Of a DNA stretch of 64,000 nt, positions 41,330 through 54,675 are shown piece after piece. The position numbers were made by a program, and so were the translations under genes. The DNA is taken from assembly GCA_037903475.1 (NCBI GenBank), contig JBAJFG010000544.1:186001-250000 (forward strand). The letters are read 5' to 3'. The notes beneath the pieces were generated by a model. It saw nothing but the letters and a program-made list of their open reading frames with translations. It ran no database searches and was not told the DNA's origin. The stretch's first letter is position 1, and every line of letters starts with the position of its first letter. The stretch is from Ancylostoma caninum (taxonomy: Eukaryota; Nematoda; Chromadorea; Rhabditida; Ancylostomatidae).

Positions 41330-42269
41330 GCCTTACTGCGTCGGTTTTTGCTGGGTGAGTTTTGAACTGTGAGCTTTGACGTCACCCTGGAGCAAGAAAA
41401 AACCTGCTTCTGTTCACCACTGCAGACCGCATCTATAGTAGATTTTGGGCTTTGACATGAAATTAGAATATCAGGACTCTGCTTCAAGGCTTGACTAGTT
41501 GTAGAAGTCTGCAGTAGATCCACCCTTGCAGAAGCGCCAAACTCCTCACGCAACTTCCCTAGGATGAAGATCTGGTTCAGGAAAACTCGGAGGTGGGAGA
41601 ATGTGTCCACCGATTGAAGTTATCGCGGCATATTATAGAACAGAAACTGAGCTCCATGTACACGTTCTACAAGTGGGTTGTTATTGAGGCTAAAAATTAA
41701 ATTAGGAAGGATGTCCTCCAACGGGTGTGATTCTTCTGGTCATCAGTCAGATCGTGGGGTGTTCACTTCCGCTTCTTACCCTGTGAGTTGAAGTCAAATG
41801 CTTTGAAACTGAAGTATAGTGAGCAACTACCCTTCTCTCAACGTCCCAGTGGTAGAATCCGGTTTAGATTCCACGACTGTCCTCAACGAGTTATCGTCAA
41901 GCGACAAACTACTAGCAATGGTAGTCTTGGAGCCGAAAGGAACTTTCGCCAACCAACAGCTCACAGCCCATTGGGAAGCCGATTTTGATGCCCAGCAGAA
42001 GCAAGATCACTGGAAATCCCCGATTTAGCGCAATCGAATTCGAAGTCATTAATCATGAGTACCTAGAGAATCGCGTCGTCTATCATTTGTTCGCTACTCT
42101 ATAAAAAGACAGAAAAGATCTAGCCAGAATATGCTAGCAGCATTCAAAAGAGGAGGAAAACCCCTCCCAGATGGTCATACAATTTGGCTTGAAGTTGCTC
42201 AAATTCAGCAAAAGAGGACGGTTAATTTGTGCACACCGCGAAGCGACAATTACCTTTGCACCAGCCTGA
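41330..42269 (-). mobile_element. Truncated mariner, same lineage as 30126
   Basis: The complement of the right end (tcaggctggtgcaaaggtaa; TA at 42270-42271) is the TIR of the mariners at 30126 and 32267. Interior blocks also match, for example the complement of 41340-41400 (ttgctccagggt then ctcacccagcaaaa) against 34035-34110. The opposite TIR is missing, so the copy is truncated near 41330. Confidence 0.7.
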
Positions 42270-43027
42270 TACTTGTACAGAAGAAAAAAGTGGAAGTAGC
42301 GCCGTGGAGTGGTTGGCTTTGAATTTGCGCAAGTGAGTATTAAACGTATCCTAAAGACTGCAAGAATGTCTGAAATTCCAATACTTATCCGCACAAAGTC
42401 TGAGTTACTCATTTGATACAGAACGAAAGTGCTATGAAGTTGGGTTCAGTTTTTCATGCGCATTTGATGAAGCCAATAAGTCTCGACATCTTGTAAATTC
42501 CTCACGGTATGCAACATTAGACGCTTTGAAAATACAGCTATGCTAATATGCTGCTGCGTGTTGTAGAGTAGTAGATTCGTCATGTGGAATTCCTTTGATA
42601 AGTAGTGAAAACGGTAAGCTTTTAGCTTAAAAAAGGAACAATTATTCTAAATGGTAACAATTCCGAAGTTATTCAGGTATGACGCACAGTGCAAATGTCA
42701 ACCTCAAAAAGGCGACATTTGATAGAATGTGAGGACAAATCCACCTGTCACAATAAGCTTTTTGAACCACAATGTCCAAGAAATGGAGTTTTATTGCAGC
42801 TACAATTAATTATAGGAGCTTGCAAGGAGCAGTAATTGTTTTCAGTACCGTATATACGTATATGGTAAACTAATTTGTCAGAAGTACATCAAAGTGTATC
42901 GACGTTGATAGTCTTTCGTTAGGTTTCAGCAATAACAATAACATTGGAGGAGCAACGTAGCGGCAACCTAGGAGAGGAGGCTGGGTAAGAAAGGAAACTA
43001 GACTAGCCCCTCTCCCTGCATGCGTAC

Positions 43028-44135
43028 CAGGGATGAGCGGATTGTCCGTATCCGGTTATCCGTTTTACCGTTATCCGTAGGTTTTGGCCTATCCGTTATC
43101 CGCACCGTTATCCGGGCCTTTGATGCCGGATAACGGTGCGGATAAGGCCATAATAGTAGATTCATTTCGCATGCTCCCAACAGAGGAGAGCTTCATTTCA
43201 AGAAAAGGATGATCTAGCGATCACATGATCTAGCGCATTTTCCCTCATATGTGATTTTGAGTCTGGAAGCGATCTAGGAGATTGTAATAAAGTCTTGTAC
43301 TCGTCTAGAAAGGCTCTTGCTCAGGTTTTCTGGGCTTTCCGACAATCGAGGAAATTACCTCGAAACCGTTGTTTACCTGTAAGATTATCAACAACGCTAA
43401 TGTTGTGACCTCTGACAAAGTTGAAGTTGATGACCTCACAACTTACAGATGAGTGGTGCGCTCTTGCTCGCGAAGTTCAATTCGACCATTCATTTAACCC
43501 TACTGTTTTTGCCAATTTTTGGATCTATTTGCACATATTGTTTAGAAGTAAATATGACCATAATATTCAGTCAGTACTAGAAAGTTTACCAGAGCTCCAT
43601 AAAAGATATATGGAGCGAAGCACCAGCCTATATGACGCCCTCCCCCCCCCCCAAAAAAAAACAGCTTGTCGTGTTGTCGTCAATGGGCCTAAAGAAGAAA
43701 CCGTAGAAGGACCAGAGTTCGTTATGGAGATCTTTAGATTGAAGACGCCCTGCTCACGCATCTTATTTGACTAGTGTGCTAATCGAGTTATCGAATATCT
43801 AAAATGTTGTTTTCGTGAAACCTAGATACCATATTCAATTCTCCCGTTTTGAGAATGGTGGATTTGGTGAATAACGAGAAGAAGAGGAACTTGTGCTAAT
43901 TTTTGTCCACAATATTCAGATCGTATATCCCTTTTATAATTCTTCATACATATTAGATATTAGTATTAATAACACCTTAATATTATTCTTGATATTAGCA
44001 GAAGGTGGTGCCTTAAAGTATCTTAACACTTATCCGTTATCCGTTATCCGGTATCCGTTATCCGGTCATTTTTGGCCTATCCGTTATCCGCACCGTTATC
44101 CGGGTCGTGAAAAATCTCGTATCCGCTCATCCCTG
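43028..44135 (+). mobile_element. hAT-type element with perfect 8-bp target duplication
   Basis: Ends cagggatgagcggat and its complement lie between identical copies of ATGCGTAC (43020-43027, 44136-44143). Subterminal regions are packed with ccgttatccg/cggataacgg motifs in both orientations, a pattern of likely transposase-binding repeats. Length 1,108 bp. The only sizeable frame is at 43421-43774. The terminal sequence is shared with the 201-bp element at 53953. Confidence 0.9.
43421..43774 (+). CDS. Open frame inside the hAT element, 117 aa
   Basis: ATG to stop, beginning MKLMTSQLTDEW, with a run of Pro and Lys from a C/A homopolymer near 43640. It carries no visible hAT catalytic or dimerisation motif. 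It might be a transposase remnant or captured sequence; it could equally be chance. Confidence 0.25.
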   Translation: MKLMTSQLTDEWCALAREVQFDHSFNPTVFANFWIYLHILFRSKYDHNIQSVLESLPELHKRYMERSTSLYDALPPPQKKTACRVVVNGPKEETVEGPEFVMEIFRLKTPCSRILFD

Positions 44136-44143
44136 ATGCGTAC

Positions 44144-45202
44144 CAGCGCTACAGGGTCGAGTTTGCTCTGCTGGACCGCAGGAAGCAGCAGAAACAAAAC
44201 AAAAAACCTGAAGTTCTGAGAAAAGTGTAAGAGAATTGCAAATTCTTATTCAACGTGTAGTGTCAAATTTTGTCGTTATTCCTATCCTTACTAGGATAAG
44301 AATCTTTCCAGAAATTAAAAATTTAAATTTACCTTCAATTTTGTCACCTTTCGGGATCTCACACCTGCTTCTATATTAGCTTAAGAACTTAAGGACGAAT
44401 GCGAAAAAACTTGGAATATGCTTGGTGAGCATATCATAACAATCTCTTCTCAGTATCGCTCGTCATCCCCTGTAATTTGCGCAGACGTATGCACACATAC
44501 ATTGAGACCTCAAGCTTCAGTGGTTAAAATAATGAAACAATATATTGTGTAGTAAGATCTATGAGATTGACATAATTTTCCTTCGCAAGAGGAACTACTA
44601 CAATGGGGGAGAAGACGCCCGTAATAAATTAACGATGAGAAGCATCAATGATCATAGTGAAGGAAAAAAGCTGGCGACGAAGGCTGACATATAATCATTT
44701 TTCCGGCTACTGAGCTGCAACAGCGATGCGGCGTCATAGGCAAAGTGAAGATAAGGATGTACGGCTCATACTCCGTGTAGTGTAAAGATGCTCAATGAGG
44801 CATATGCTGTGACTGCTCAAAAAAGCTGAACAATGTCCATGAATCCACGGCCATCTTATGAGATTTAGTTAGTTCAGTAAATGTAGTCAATTTAATCGAT
44901 CATTTCTCAGTGTGAGCTTCAGAAAAGTCGAAAGGGAGAGGAAGAAAGTCAGAAGCTCACTGTTTGACCACATGGGCCAACGACACGCCACGTTGCTCGT
45001 GCTTTCGCAGCAACGACGCGCCAGCTAACAAAGCTCCGTCACATCCACAAACGTGTGCGATCGCGCCTCGCGAATGCTAGTGAAGCGCGACAAGACCCTC
45101 ATGAAAGGGCAGTCTAATTTCGGGGATTTCTCTCGAGTTTCTTACTATACCACTGTTAGATATGAGTTTCGGGACCCTGTATAACATAAAATCAAGAAAA
45201 AC
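44144..45202. other. Mostly unassigned; possible exon at left
   Basis: On the minus strand, 44217 down to the hAT insertion is open after an acceptor (cttttctcag). The sequence gtacgcat that was duplicated by the hAT element could serve as the donor. The product is unknown. The rest shows no feature. Confidence 0.2.
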
Positions 45203-47634
45203 CTAGAACACGAGGATTTGAGCAGTTGCTGCCTTTAATACATTCTTTGTAATGTGTTCACTCGGTTGACGCGCGCAGTTCGACGCGTGGGATCCCTTGC
45301 ACAGGCAGTCGGGCGTTAACATGTGGTTGAAGGCAGCACCAACGATAATTTTCATGTTCGGGGTTTTGAATGTTTCGGAGTCCGAAAAATATTCACAGTA
45401 TTCTACGTAAGTTGTACAGCCAAAGGCATCTATAGTCTCAAGATCTAACAAGCTAGAGAACAGAAGGATGCGAATCAGCTGTTTCCTGCCGCAGTCGTGC
45501 AGTTTTCCAAAGACAAAGTTCACTTTCCATGCTCATTCTGAAAAGTTTTTCATGGTAATGATCTCCTTCTCCCAATTACGCACCTTCTATTGTTATCAGA
45601 CCCAACGATCCGTCCTTTTACTCCAAGCTTTCAAATTTTGGAATATGGTATGAGCTTCTTTTCGTTACTCTTTTCACTTAACCATTGTTTGTGTTTCCTT
45701 CCTTTAGGTATCTCTTTTGGAAACATCCTATCCTTTCTTCGTTTGTGCTCCTTCTCCTTTGGAAAACCTGCCAAATTAGTCGAGTATCTACGTAGTTGCG
45801 CCAAGAAATTCGTAGAAGGCAACGTTGTCGACTTTCTTGATCCATATGGTTGGGGAATAAGCTCGTGCGATTTTTGCAAATTGTTTTTTCCACGGTGACT
45901 TGAACCTTGCTTGACCTGCAGTCATGGCCCTCCACGCAAGTTTCACTAAAAAGACTAGCGAAAAAACTCGAATGTGAGGGATTTGCACTACCACCGAATC
46001 TATATGTCTAGCGCAATTATCGTAAGAACTTCGTGTTGACTTTGTGCCACTTTGGTAACATACATAATTAATGGAAACGACATAAATTGTGAGAATGTTG
46101 ACTTGTAACAACGGCTATATTTGTCTATACAGTGCAGTTGATTACTGTAACAGCAAATTTGATTGAATATTCAGGACAAACTTCCTTCAAAACACTAGGA
46201 CAGCGGAAGCGTGTGATAGTATTTGCTAACTTACCATGGGGTATTTTTGCTTTTTGCAGTCTTGTTTCTGTCTTCCTGTTCGGAAGTGACGCCATGGAAC
46301 ACGGGATGATCGCAACATTCATGAACTAGGGAACGATAACATGTACTAGGACCGGAGGGACGTAAAAGATAATTATTTGCGATGAATGAAACAGGTATAA
46401 GGATGAAGCGAAGTCTCTATTGTACACATGCAAGCCTTTTAATGTCTATTGTGAGCACGTCGCTTTTTTCTTTTTCAATCCCTCGTTCGTTGCTCTTTCT
46501 TTTCATGAAAATTGTTAGACAGACTTTGAATCTCTCTTTTCCAACACCACCGAGTAGTCGTGTTATACATGGTGAAATAAATTTTGAAGGCAATGATAAC
46601 ATGGGTTGTGCTCGGTTGGATATTTATCTAGTCAAATATGCTCAGGCTCTCAACTCAAATACGTAGTAATTATCTCAAGCTCGATGTTGTGACGTCGTAT
46701 TTCCTCAATTCCTCTACCTCTTACAAAAACAAAGTGGGCTCAAATAACAGTACAAATGCAAATGAGTTCGGAAATTGAATGTGTTGAGACTGTTTTCACC
46801 TTTTTTTGTTTTCAAAGCTCACCTCGAAATATTCGAAAAAAACGTGCGACTAACTTTCTGAATACACGTAATAGAAATAACGGATTCTTGTTATGATGTC
46901 CAGTCGAATGACTCACAGTGAGTGCAATATGATGGGAGCAAAATTCGTTGCACAAATAACACAAAAACACATGAAATTAGGGGATCTAGGAGGTAATTGA
47001 CAGAGAGGACTGTCTTTGGATAAACTTCGGTCCAGATGAATGCGTTAACACAAAGCAAAGCAAAGATGTTACTGGTTATAGGACCTGGTATATGTCATAA
47101 GAATTTTGATATAAGCAAGTTAATGAATAACTTATACAGTAACCAGAAATGTGATGTAATCGGAGTACAGATTTGATAAAATAATGAATAAGCTATACAG
47201 TAACTAGAAATGTAATGTAATCAGATCATAGATCCTTTTATATAAATTCAATAAAATGTGATATAAGAGTTATTCCAAAATAGATTAAGTGGCAGAAAAA
47301 TTTATGTGATAAAAGAGCTATTATCTATCAACTGGTCTGATTGATTGAATTCCAGGTCAGACTATTGCATTAGTCCTTGTATTGTATTGGTCATGGATGG
47401 CATGTAGAATGACATCAACAAATAGAGCTGGAACAACGGAATGTTCTGGGATTCTTCGTTACATGCTGAAGCACAAAATTTTGGGGAGAGGAAAAGTGAA
47501 TTTTGAGGAGAGTTACTTGGAACAAAGCAGTTGAGTTCATTCTTCAACTTTTACCGGACAATGCAGTCCAACAATAGGAGGAAAACCCTCGGAAAACCTT
47601 CGAGGAAGCGTGGAAGCCTCAATCCGCTTTTCAT
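45203..47634 (-). CDS. Secreted Cys-rich protein, 5 exons, unidentified
   Basis: Proposed exons in transcript order: 47555-47634 (ATG), 46823-46857, 46235-46325, 45792-45945 and 45203-45478 (TAG). The first four junctions agree in phase (2,1,2) with good GT-AG signals. The last acceptor (gaaacag) is the weakest point; without it the frame would run on past 45792 to another stop. An acceptor (gtttccag) six bases before the ATG suggests trans-splicing. The N-terminus is hydrophobic (RVFLLLLDCIV), as in a signal peptide. The mature part is Cys-rich: HECCDHPVFHG, TPCETCVEGHDC, TICKNRTS (with an N-glycosylation sequon), then GCTTYVEYCEY and TPDCLCKGSHASNC. About 211 residues and 12 Cys. I do not recognise the family; paired-Cys spacing is loosely like nematode extracellular modules. 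Function unknown. Confidence 0.5.
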
Positions 47635-48319
47635 TCGTATCTGGAAACAAAACAATGGTCGAACCTTGTGAAACCCTTTGAGTAATCGATATATCGATCG
47701 ATGTTGCATTGTCACACACGACGGGTCAGCGGAAAACTTGTCCTAGCATAGAAATCACGTCTGGATTGGGTTTCTCAGGCCATATTGAGGAAATACTCAT
47801 GATCTAATGCAATTAGAAGATGATTTGTGCAGGTTCACGTTGTTCAAAGCTTCCTATCTCCAACTTTTGTGCGTCCTATTTTTGACGAGGTCACGTGACA
47901 TAGCATGCCTTTGTTAAGAATGTAGTGAACTTCAACGGGAAATAAATGTAGCTCCAAGGCAACACCTTGTGTACTTGCAAAATTTAACTGCAACTTTTAA
48001 TTAATGGGCGTGGATGCACAGGGAGTTGTCCTAGAGCTACAATTTTTTTGCTGAAGTTCATTAAACCTCTTGCAATAGCAGGCTCTATAATGTAACCTGG
48101 TCAAAAACTGGAGAACCCTGAAACGTCATGAATCTGCCCAGCCCAGCTTTCATAGTGTGGAGAGACTTCGCCTCAAGATGACCTATTAAACCGAATTCGA
48201 GCTTGATTTCCAGCTCAGAGCACAACTTTCCATTCACCTCGCAGTGTTATACAGCGCCCCATCAATCGATACATCGATTATTCGAGAATAACTTTTTAAA
48301 CCAAAGCTTTCCTCCAATA

Positions 48320-48712
48320 ATGTGCAGATTTTTGGAGAGTGCTCTACCAGTTGAGTCAAACGCTCCAGCAATCGAGATACACGATGACGAACCATTTCAT
48401 CTGAATCATGTACGACCAGGCTCACTCCCATTTGTTGAGCCACTCGATCAACGATCTCAAGCAGTTCTTTTAAAGAAAAAAGCTGAGGACAGAGCATGGA
48501 CGAAAACTGTACGTATTGGGTGGCTTCGTGTGTATTGAAACTGCAGTTGATCCATATTCACCTTAAACAGAAATTTCTCCAACAAAATCTCACTAAACCA
48601 AATGCCTGGTTCGACTAGGTAGTTATAAATAGAAGCTGTTGGAAAACAGAAAAAAGAAGTCCTAAGACTCTGTCGGAATGACATTGAAATTGTACACCCC
48701 ACCTATAGATAA
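48320..48712 (+). CDS. Candidate two-exon gene (or 3' end), unidentified
   Basis: Exon 48320-48508 (ATG, 63 codons; contains EIHDDEPFHLNHVRPGSLPF) joins in phase 0 over a GTACGT donor to 48650-48712 (acceptor gaaaacag). The second exon encodes KKEVLRLCRNDIEIVHPTYR and a stop. An acceptor-like tgcag overlapping the start leaves open that this is an internal exon of a longer gene. The minus strand is also open for 87 codons. No domain recognised. Confidence 0.35.
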
Positions 48713-51700
48713 ATACAGCTTTTCGAGCTGTACTCGGCTCGTCCTTCTGGATAATATGTAGTTATTCTACGTAGGTACATGTATTTTTTTAAATAGTTCC
48801 ATAGTTCCTATAATACTGATACTTATCTTTGCACGCAGTACTGGTAAATACTAATACTTTTTCTCCAGTTTATACTTCCTTCTTGTGCTTCGGAAAAATC
48901 ACGCTGTACCAGACATACAAAGTACTCAAGTCACTTGGGGGTTATCTACTTAGCTCTTTCCGATTGAATGTCAGGATGGGGCGAAGGTTTTAGTGGAAAT
49001 CCTCGACGGCTCTGTTTCTTTCAGTGACTTCACCTGATTACAGATTTGTAAACGATCTGACTTGTATCAGCTAAGAGCACTGCGCCCATGAAATGAGCAA
49101 GTCTCCAATACCACTCCCCCAAAATATGCCTGAGTGGGAACTGATGTAGTGAGAGGTTCTGTTTCATTGCTCAACGGTTACCTGCGAAAGAAAGCCTCAG
49201 CGAAAAAAAAACTGTGGAACGGAGAGAGATTTGTTGAATATTGAACTGTTAGTCAATTATTCAAAGCAGAAACTAGGCCCAGTAAGTCAAATTGGGCGAA
49301 AGAACAGATAGAATGTGAGGATTCCAAATTTTATACTAACGAAAGAATGATATATGATAATGATGGGTTGCCCAAAATTACGGAGACACACAGAAAGGTT
49401 CATATCTAACGTTAGAGAGCGAGTTGGCAATTCTGTTTCCAATGCGCTATTTTTCACTCTACATTGAACAAAACCTACCATCACTTCTCCCTAATTCTTC
49501 TACAACCAGCGAGAAAAGACATGGAGAATTCGAAATAGGCACCTGCTGTGGCACAGAAATGCAGTCTTCCTAGAATCCCACCCTTTTAGAAGCGCTTGCT
49601 CCGAGGATTAAGCAACTCTAAAGTAAATTGAGTAAATTCAGTTTTTGTCTTTGATTGAGTATCATAATGAGAGAGAGATCTGCATAAATGGATAATGGAA
49701 ATAGGAATTATATGAAAGCGATTATGAGTTTCTGTGCAAAAATGGGGCAAAAACGTTTGTTGGGGCTGTTTCCGATTCATTTTCCAGTGTTTAGGTAGGG
49801 GACTGGGACTTGTTAGGGCTACAAACTTCCAATCTTAAAATTTTGAGCGGTGTTTCCGCCATTGTACAATTAATGGTATTGACTCGTTTTGATGAGCACG
49901 CGCAAACAATGTCCAATTTCCGGGTTTCCACACCACATGTACGAGCAAGGCTCGTAACAGTTCGGAGCAAGGCACGAACATCTCACGAGCTTGGCGTGCG
50001 AGTGTCACGAGCTAGCACACCGTCTAAGACTGCTGCGCGACCAGAGGTTCGAACCGTGACATGCGCACGCTTTAACGGCGCACACATCCTCGGCGCTGTA
50101 GTACATGTTGTATCCAGTACACTATAATGAGCCCGTAGATCATGGAGACTGGCGGACATGTGCACCACGCAGTTACTTTTGGGAAGATCGCCTGTCCTAT
50201 CGATCAGCGGCACGGACTAGCGAGATAATGAGGTCATTTATAAACGACATTCCTTTTAGTAATTTCTTAATTATCCAAATCGATGGTGGTGGTTGTGGTG
50301 GTGAGCAAAATTGGTGAAAATTCGGGCTAAGGAACATTCAGCAAGTTTTGCCTCAGGAACCTCAAAGAGAGTTGCTCCTGTAACTTCTTTTACGTGCGCC
50401 AACATGTGTGCGTGATGGCATAGTGGTAGTGTCGGCTGCTCTCACGTGTACCCTCACAGGTTTTTGCCCATATAGATCCAAGCAGCACAGCTAGCATCAA
50501 AAAATACTTTACGAAGCCTGTTATGCTCCGCATAACACATAGTTCATAGACTTCACATTACGCTGGCATTATACCATATCAGTCACTGCTCCATGTTGTT
50601 TCTTGTTTACACAGATGTCCTGCAGCGCATCTGGGTCATTGTGATATGATACCGTGCTGCATAAAAGCACGGTACGACTGTGACGCCCGTTTACAATTGT
50701 CATGTGAATACAAGCATGCAATAAAACTGAACCACCGGACTGCGAATACAGCAGCAAAAATCCTGCAACCAGTAAGTCGGGAAACCCGCAACCAGTAAGA
50801 CGGGTACAAAGCGTCACGAGCTTGGTCGTGCACGAGGTTATGAACTTGAAGACACTTTGCCTATCGTAATTTCTGGCACTATTTCCGTCAGGCTCTCCAC
50901 TTCCGTTGTCACATCGTCGCGGGTTCGCCACACGTTCGCGACGCACCGCTCTCGTGTGTATTAGCATGCGGTTCGGCGCGGACCTGGCGCGCCTCGTCTT
51001 CATCCAGCCTCGTGACAAGTTGAAAACATGTTCTGACGACATGAGGGGTGTGGTCACGCCAGCCGTGATGACCCTGACATTCGTGGCCCTCCCACCTCGG
51101 CTGTAAGTACGGGCGGGGTCACCGAGTACTCATACTCGATACTAGAGCGTTCCAGGAGCAGTCACCGATCTCGTCTAAATAAAGCTGAACCACCTATCTA
51201 TCTATTCTTAGTGCAGAACCTCAAAACCCTGTTGTTGTCATCAGGCTGTCCCTTCTGTAAACATTTTTGAAAGGGCTCACCCACCGTCTTCACGCCCAGA
51301 TAAGGGGGGATTACTACAATCCCAGTTCTCGGATCTCGTAACCATGGCAGATGTTCTTTCACTTATATCTCTATGTTTTTCTGTTATCCACGCCTTGTAC
51401 TTTTGGATGTACTGGCAAGTGATCCTTTTGCAAAATCCTACACGTTAGCATAAGACGTGCGCCCAAACTACACGGAAAATGTAACTGCGTGATAGAGCTA
51501 AGCTAACTGACGGTCTAGCCATTCCTGAGTTTGATAGTATTAGCTATAGTTTTGAAAGATGCTGTACAATTGGTCAGCAAATGATTGGATGCAAAATGCC
51601 AAAACTCGAGTTATCTAGAAAAACGAGCATCGCGCCTTTGTCTTTTTTGTTGTTTTGTAATTTTGGACCGGCCTGTGTGTAGAGAATGACGCTGTGTACA

Positions 51701-52008
51701 TAGATGTCCGTGACATTTCGAAATGGGAAGGATGCTGATCTCGAGTCCGTTTTCTTTTTTTTGTTTGTCCTCAACTTTATGTCCCTCAGTTAAACCACAT
51801 TACACAAGGCCACGAACACCTTCTATTCTTACCTTGTAGGTAGGTATAATAATGTAGTGGTAATGAAGGTTTTGAAAATGTTCTGAATTGTTGAATTGGT
51901 AGTTTTGCATATTCAAGTAGACGCTATTGAAAGCTTATTTTTCGGGCTTGTGTTTGTGTCCATGTAAATGTGTGAATGCACACTAATTCTGGCTGTTATT
52001 GATTACAG
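48713..52008. repeat. Repeat-rich stretch with SINE-like pieces
   Basis: A minus-strand B box (ggttcgaacctc, about 50046-50057) and a plus-strand A box (tggcatagtgg, about 50419) mark two tRNA-derived pieces. The second may extend to the tetranucleotide tail ctatctatctat near 51190-51201, typical of LINE-mobilised SINEs. A 162-codon minus frame (50569-51057) lies within it and has no recognisable domain. No host gene was found. Confidence 0.35.
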
Positions 52009-52314
52009 ACTTCCAGAAAAACGCCAAAAAAATCTTCTGAACATGTGGTGGAGAAGCATGAGAAGTACACAAGGTAAAGGGAGGGAAAATATCGATTCAT
52101 TAGTGGTTCGTAATTCCACCATTCAACAACATTTTCCGGGATACGTGCATTTGTACCGGCAGAAATATCAGCTTTTGCCCTGATGTAGTGCCTATATGCC
52201 TGAATGTAACACACGAAAAGAAGACGATCTGTTTTCAGACATAGGTCACGATGCTATATTAGAAATGAAATTATGGGTGTGCACTTGCAACTTTGTCGTG
52301 ATTACACCTTGTAG
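52009..52314 (+). CDS. Candidate terminal exons of an unidentified gene
   Basis: Exon 52009-52073 (acceptor tgattacag, donor AAG|GTAAAG; encodes TPKKSSEHVVEKHEKYT) splices in phase 2 to 52239-52314 (acceptor gttttcag; encodes a Cys-containing segment ending LQLCRDYTL and a stop). Phases agree, but the upstream exons were not found. Low confidence. Confidence 0.25.
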
Positions 52315-53307
52315 AAGAAATGACGGTTGAATTTTTCAATTTTTCTGTAGATCCACCAAACCAGAACAGCTCCATTTTAGTTATTCGGGAAAAAACCTAG
52401 GCCTGGGCCAGTTGCATCATTGGAAAGATGGGTAATCTCATGCCCACGGGTATGATAACATATGGGCAGCAGCTGAGCATAAACAACTCACACGAAGGTG
52501 AAAATGGTGATCAGTAGTAAGTTATGAATTCGGGAACCTCAGCACATTCATCATGGGTAACGTTAATGATACATGAGGCCCTGATACTCACTCATAGGTG
52601 CTACTTCTATTAATCCCGAGCCTTTCGCAGAGAAAAGGACATCGGGTACATTAACGGAATGGGACGTTACACGGCCCAGCATCCTTTCACTTGAAATCAT
52701 AGAAATCCGTGACAACATCTCTTTAGTTTGGAAAGCGGGCTATTTTTGACCTATTGGTACGTATTTTTTAATAAATATGTATGCCCCAATCATTCGCAGA
52801 AAACTAACAGTGAATGTACATAGTTCAGTGCCCTATTCACGCTTTCGAAAATTAGCAGCTGGAAATATTGAACGTTTGTAATTCACACTTAAGTACGTTG
52901 TACTTATACCAATATTCGTTGACGGTGGAAAAATTCTACTTTGCCTCGAGGGAGCATTTTGGTCCATACCTAATAGACTTTTCCCTGCTGGATAAACTTC
53001 TTTGACGGATATACGTATTGATGTGGTTTGAATTTACTACCGGCCAATGGAACGTGTTCCGTAACATATCTATTCACTGGTTTCTATGCAGGATTTTTAT
53101 CCAATTGATAAGAGCCCATTATCAGCTGATGTTCTCCCTCGTCAGTAAACAGCTTCTGCGACAATGAATGAGCTTTTGAAAAGTTTTGAAAGACTCTCTG
53201 CTGAACACTAACCGTGGCTAATAGACTGATACACACAAACCATAGAGAAAGTGTTAATATCTATCTTTGTCTCAAGGTATCAGGGCATAAGCAAGTACTT
53301 TTTGTAG

Positions 53308-53407
53308 TAGAGCTATCTTATAAGCTCTGTTGTATTAATGGTGTGGGTCATCATGATCCGCATTTCTTATTTGCTGCCGAGCCTCCTGTGAAGTACTACG
53401 TGGAGTG
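53308..53407 (+). CDS. Candidate terminal exon, unidentified
   Basis: After an acceptor (ctttttgtag) one frame reads ELSYKLCCINGVGHHDPHFL, continues AAEPPVKYYVE and stops. Codon choice looks genic. No upstream exon or family assigned. Confidence 0.25.
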
Positions 53408-53952
53408 ATTCCGGCTTGTCCAAGGCAGCCGAAATTCACAGCTAGAGGAAAGCGAGGGGCACGCCCTCGAGCCATCAGTGGGATGGGTGCACGATCGCGC
53501 GCTGATAGGTATGGATCGGTGATGTACGTAACAAAAAAATTCAGTTTCCGTAAATCGTAGCATGTAAATTTTTCAAAACTTCCGTAAATCGTAGATCGTA
53601 ACTGAAGTTTTGAGAACAACAGATTAGATCCGCGAATTTTCAACTCCTCAAAAAAAAACCATATTTAAAGAGTTCAGAGGTGTCTATGTACTACGAAAAT
53701 GCTAATCAAGTAACTCCGTTATCTTCCATGTGATATCAGTATGCTGGAAAGGGACAGCATTATTTTCATTTCTTCAGCGGTAATTAAGTTGTACGGGAAT
53801 TATTTTTCAATTTCTTCTATGCGGCTGCCAAGAAAAGTCGTTGTAGTGAGGTCGATGTTCCTGGAGTGAACACCAACGGTTCCATTTGCTTCCGTGTGGG
53901 ATTCAAAGAGGTAGTTTTGGAGAGACCACAATACGGTCGTTGAGATTCTAAC

Positions 53953-54153
53953 TAGGGATGAGCGGAAGTACTGCGTGAGACCGGAAGTCGGATCTCGGAG
54001 GAAGTTCGAACTCCAGAGAAATTTGGAGAGATGAATACAGCATGTCTGAGTTGACGTGACTCAGTGATTGCCAATAGCACAGAAATCTAGAGGCCTGAAG
54101 CTCGCATGAGTCCAGAATTCAGGAATCCAAAATCGGAATTCTGCTCATCCTTG
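53953..54153. mobile_element. 201-bp hAT MITE
   Basis: Ends tagggatgagcgga and the complement of the right end (caaggatgagcaga) lie inside a near-perfect 8-bp duplication (attctaac/attctaag, 53945-53952 and 54154-54161). The ends are related to the 1.1-kb hAT element at 43028, so it is probably mobilised by the same transposase. Confidence 0.8.
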
Positions 54154-54675
54154 ATTCTAAGGTATGGTAGAAAGAACCACAAGTAAGCAAGCATATTACC
54201 ATAAAGGAAAATTCAAGAATACATGGTATTACGGGGAAATCCAAAATGGGTTTTTTTTTGGATAGCCTGTGCTCACGTTCAAAGACGGTCGGTGGAAAAC
54301 CCTTGCATTGTGAATAGTGTCACTTTCACCTTGTCCTCTTTCGATATTTTTGTTTATTTTAATCATTTTGATCATCCTGCAAAGTTTTGAAGCTCGTTTC
54401 GTACTGAATTTACGCAGTGTCTTGTGTGCACGAAAATAATCAATGAGTAATATTACATATGACCAAACAGATATAAAAGCATCGAGCTTTAGTAACACGG
54501 TTTTTTTATATTTCTGGATCACATCCTTCTTAGTTTCAAGGTGAAATGCTGATATATATATATATATTTATATATATATATATATATATATAAGTAGCTG
54601 CGAAAAACATGAAATACAAGAGAAATTTATTTGTTTGTGAAGGGAGAGTGATTTGTCTCATGGCAGTGTTGAGGA

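Noticed and set aside
45321..45898. Plus-strand gene starting MWLKAAPTIIFMFGVLNV with exons to 45898
   Set aside because: No phase-consistent chain reached a stop, whereas the minus strand gives several in-phase junctions across the same region.
50569..51057. 162-codon minus-strand gene
   Set aside because: No recognisable domain, no splice or start context, and it overlaps SINE-like sequence.
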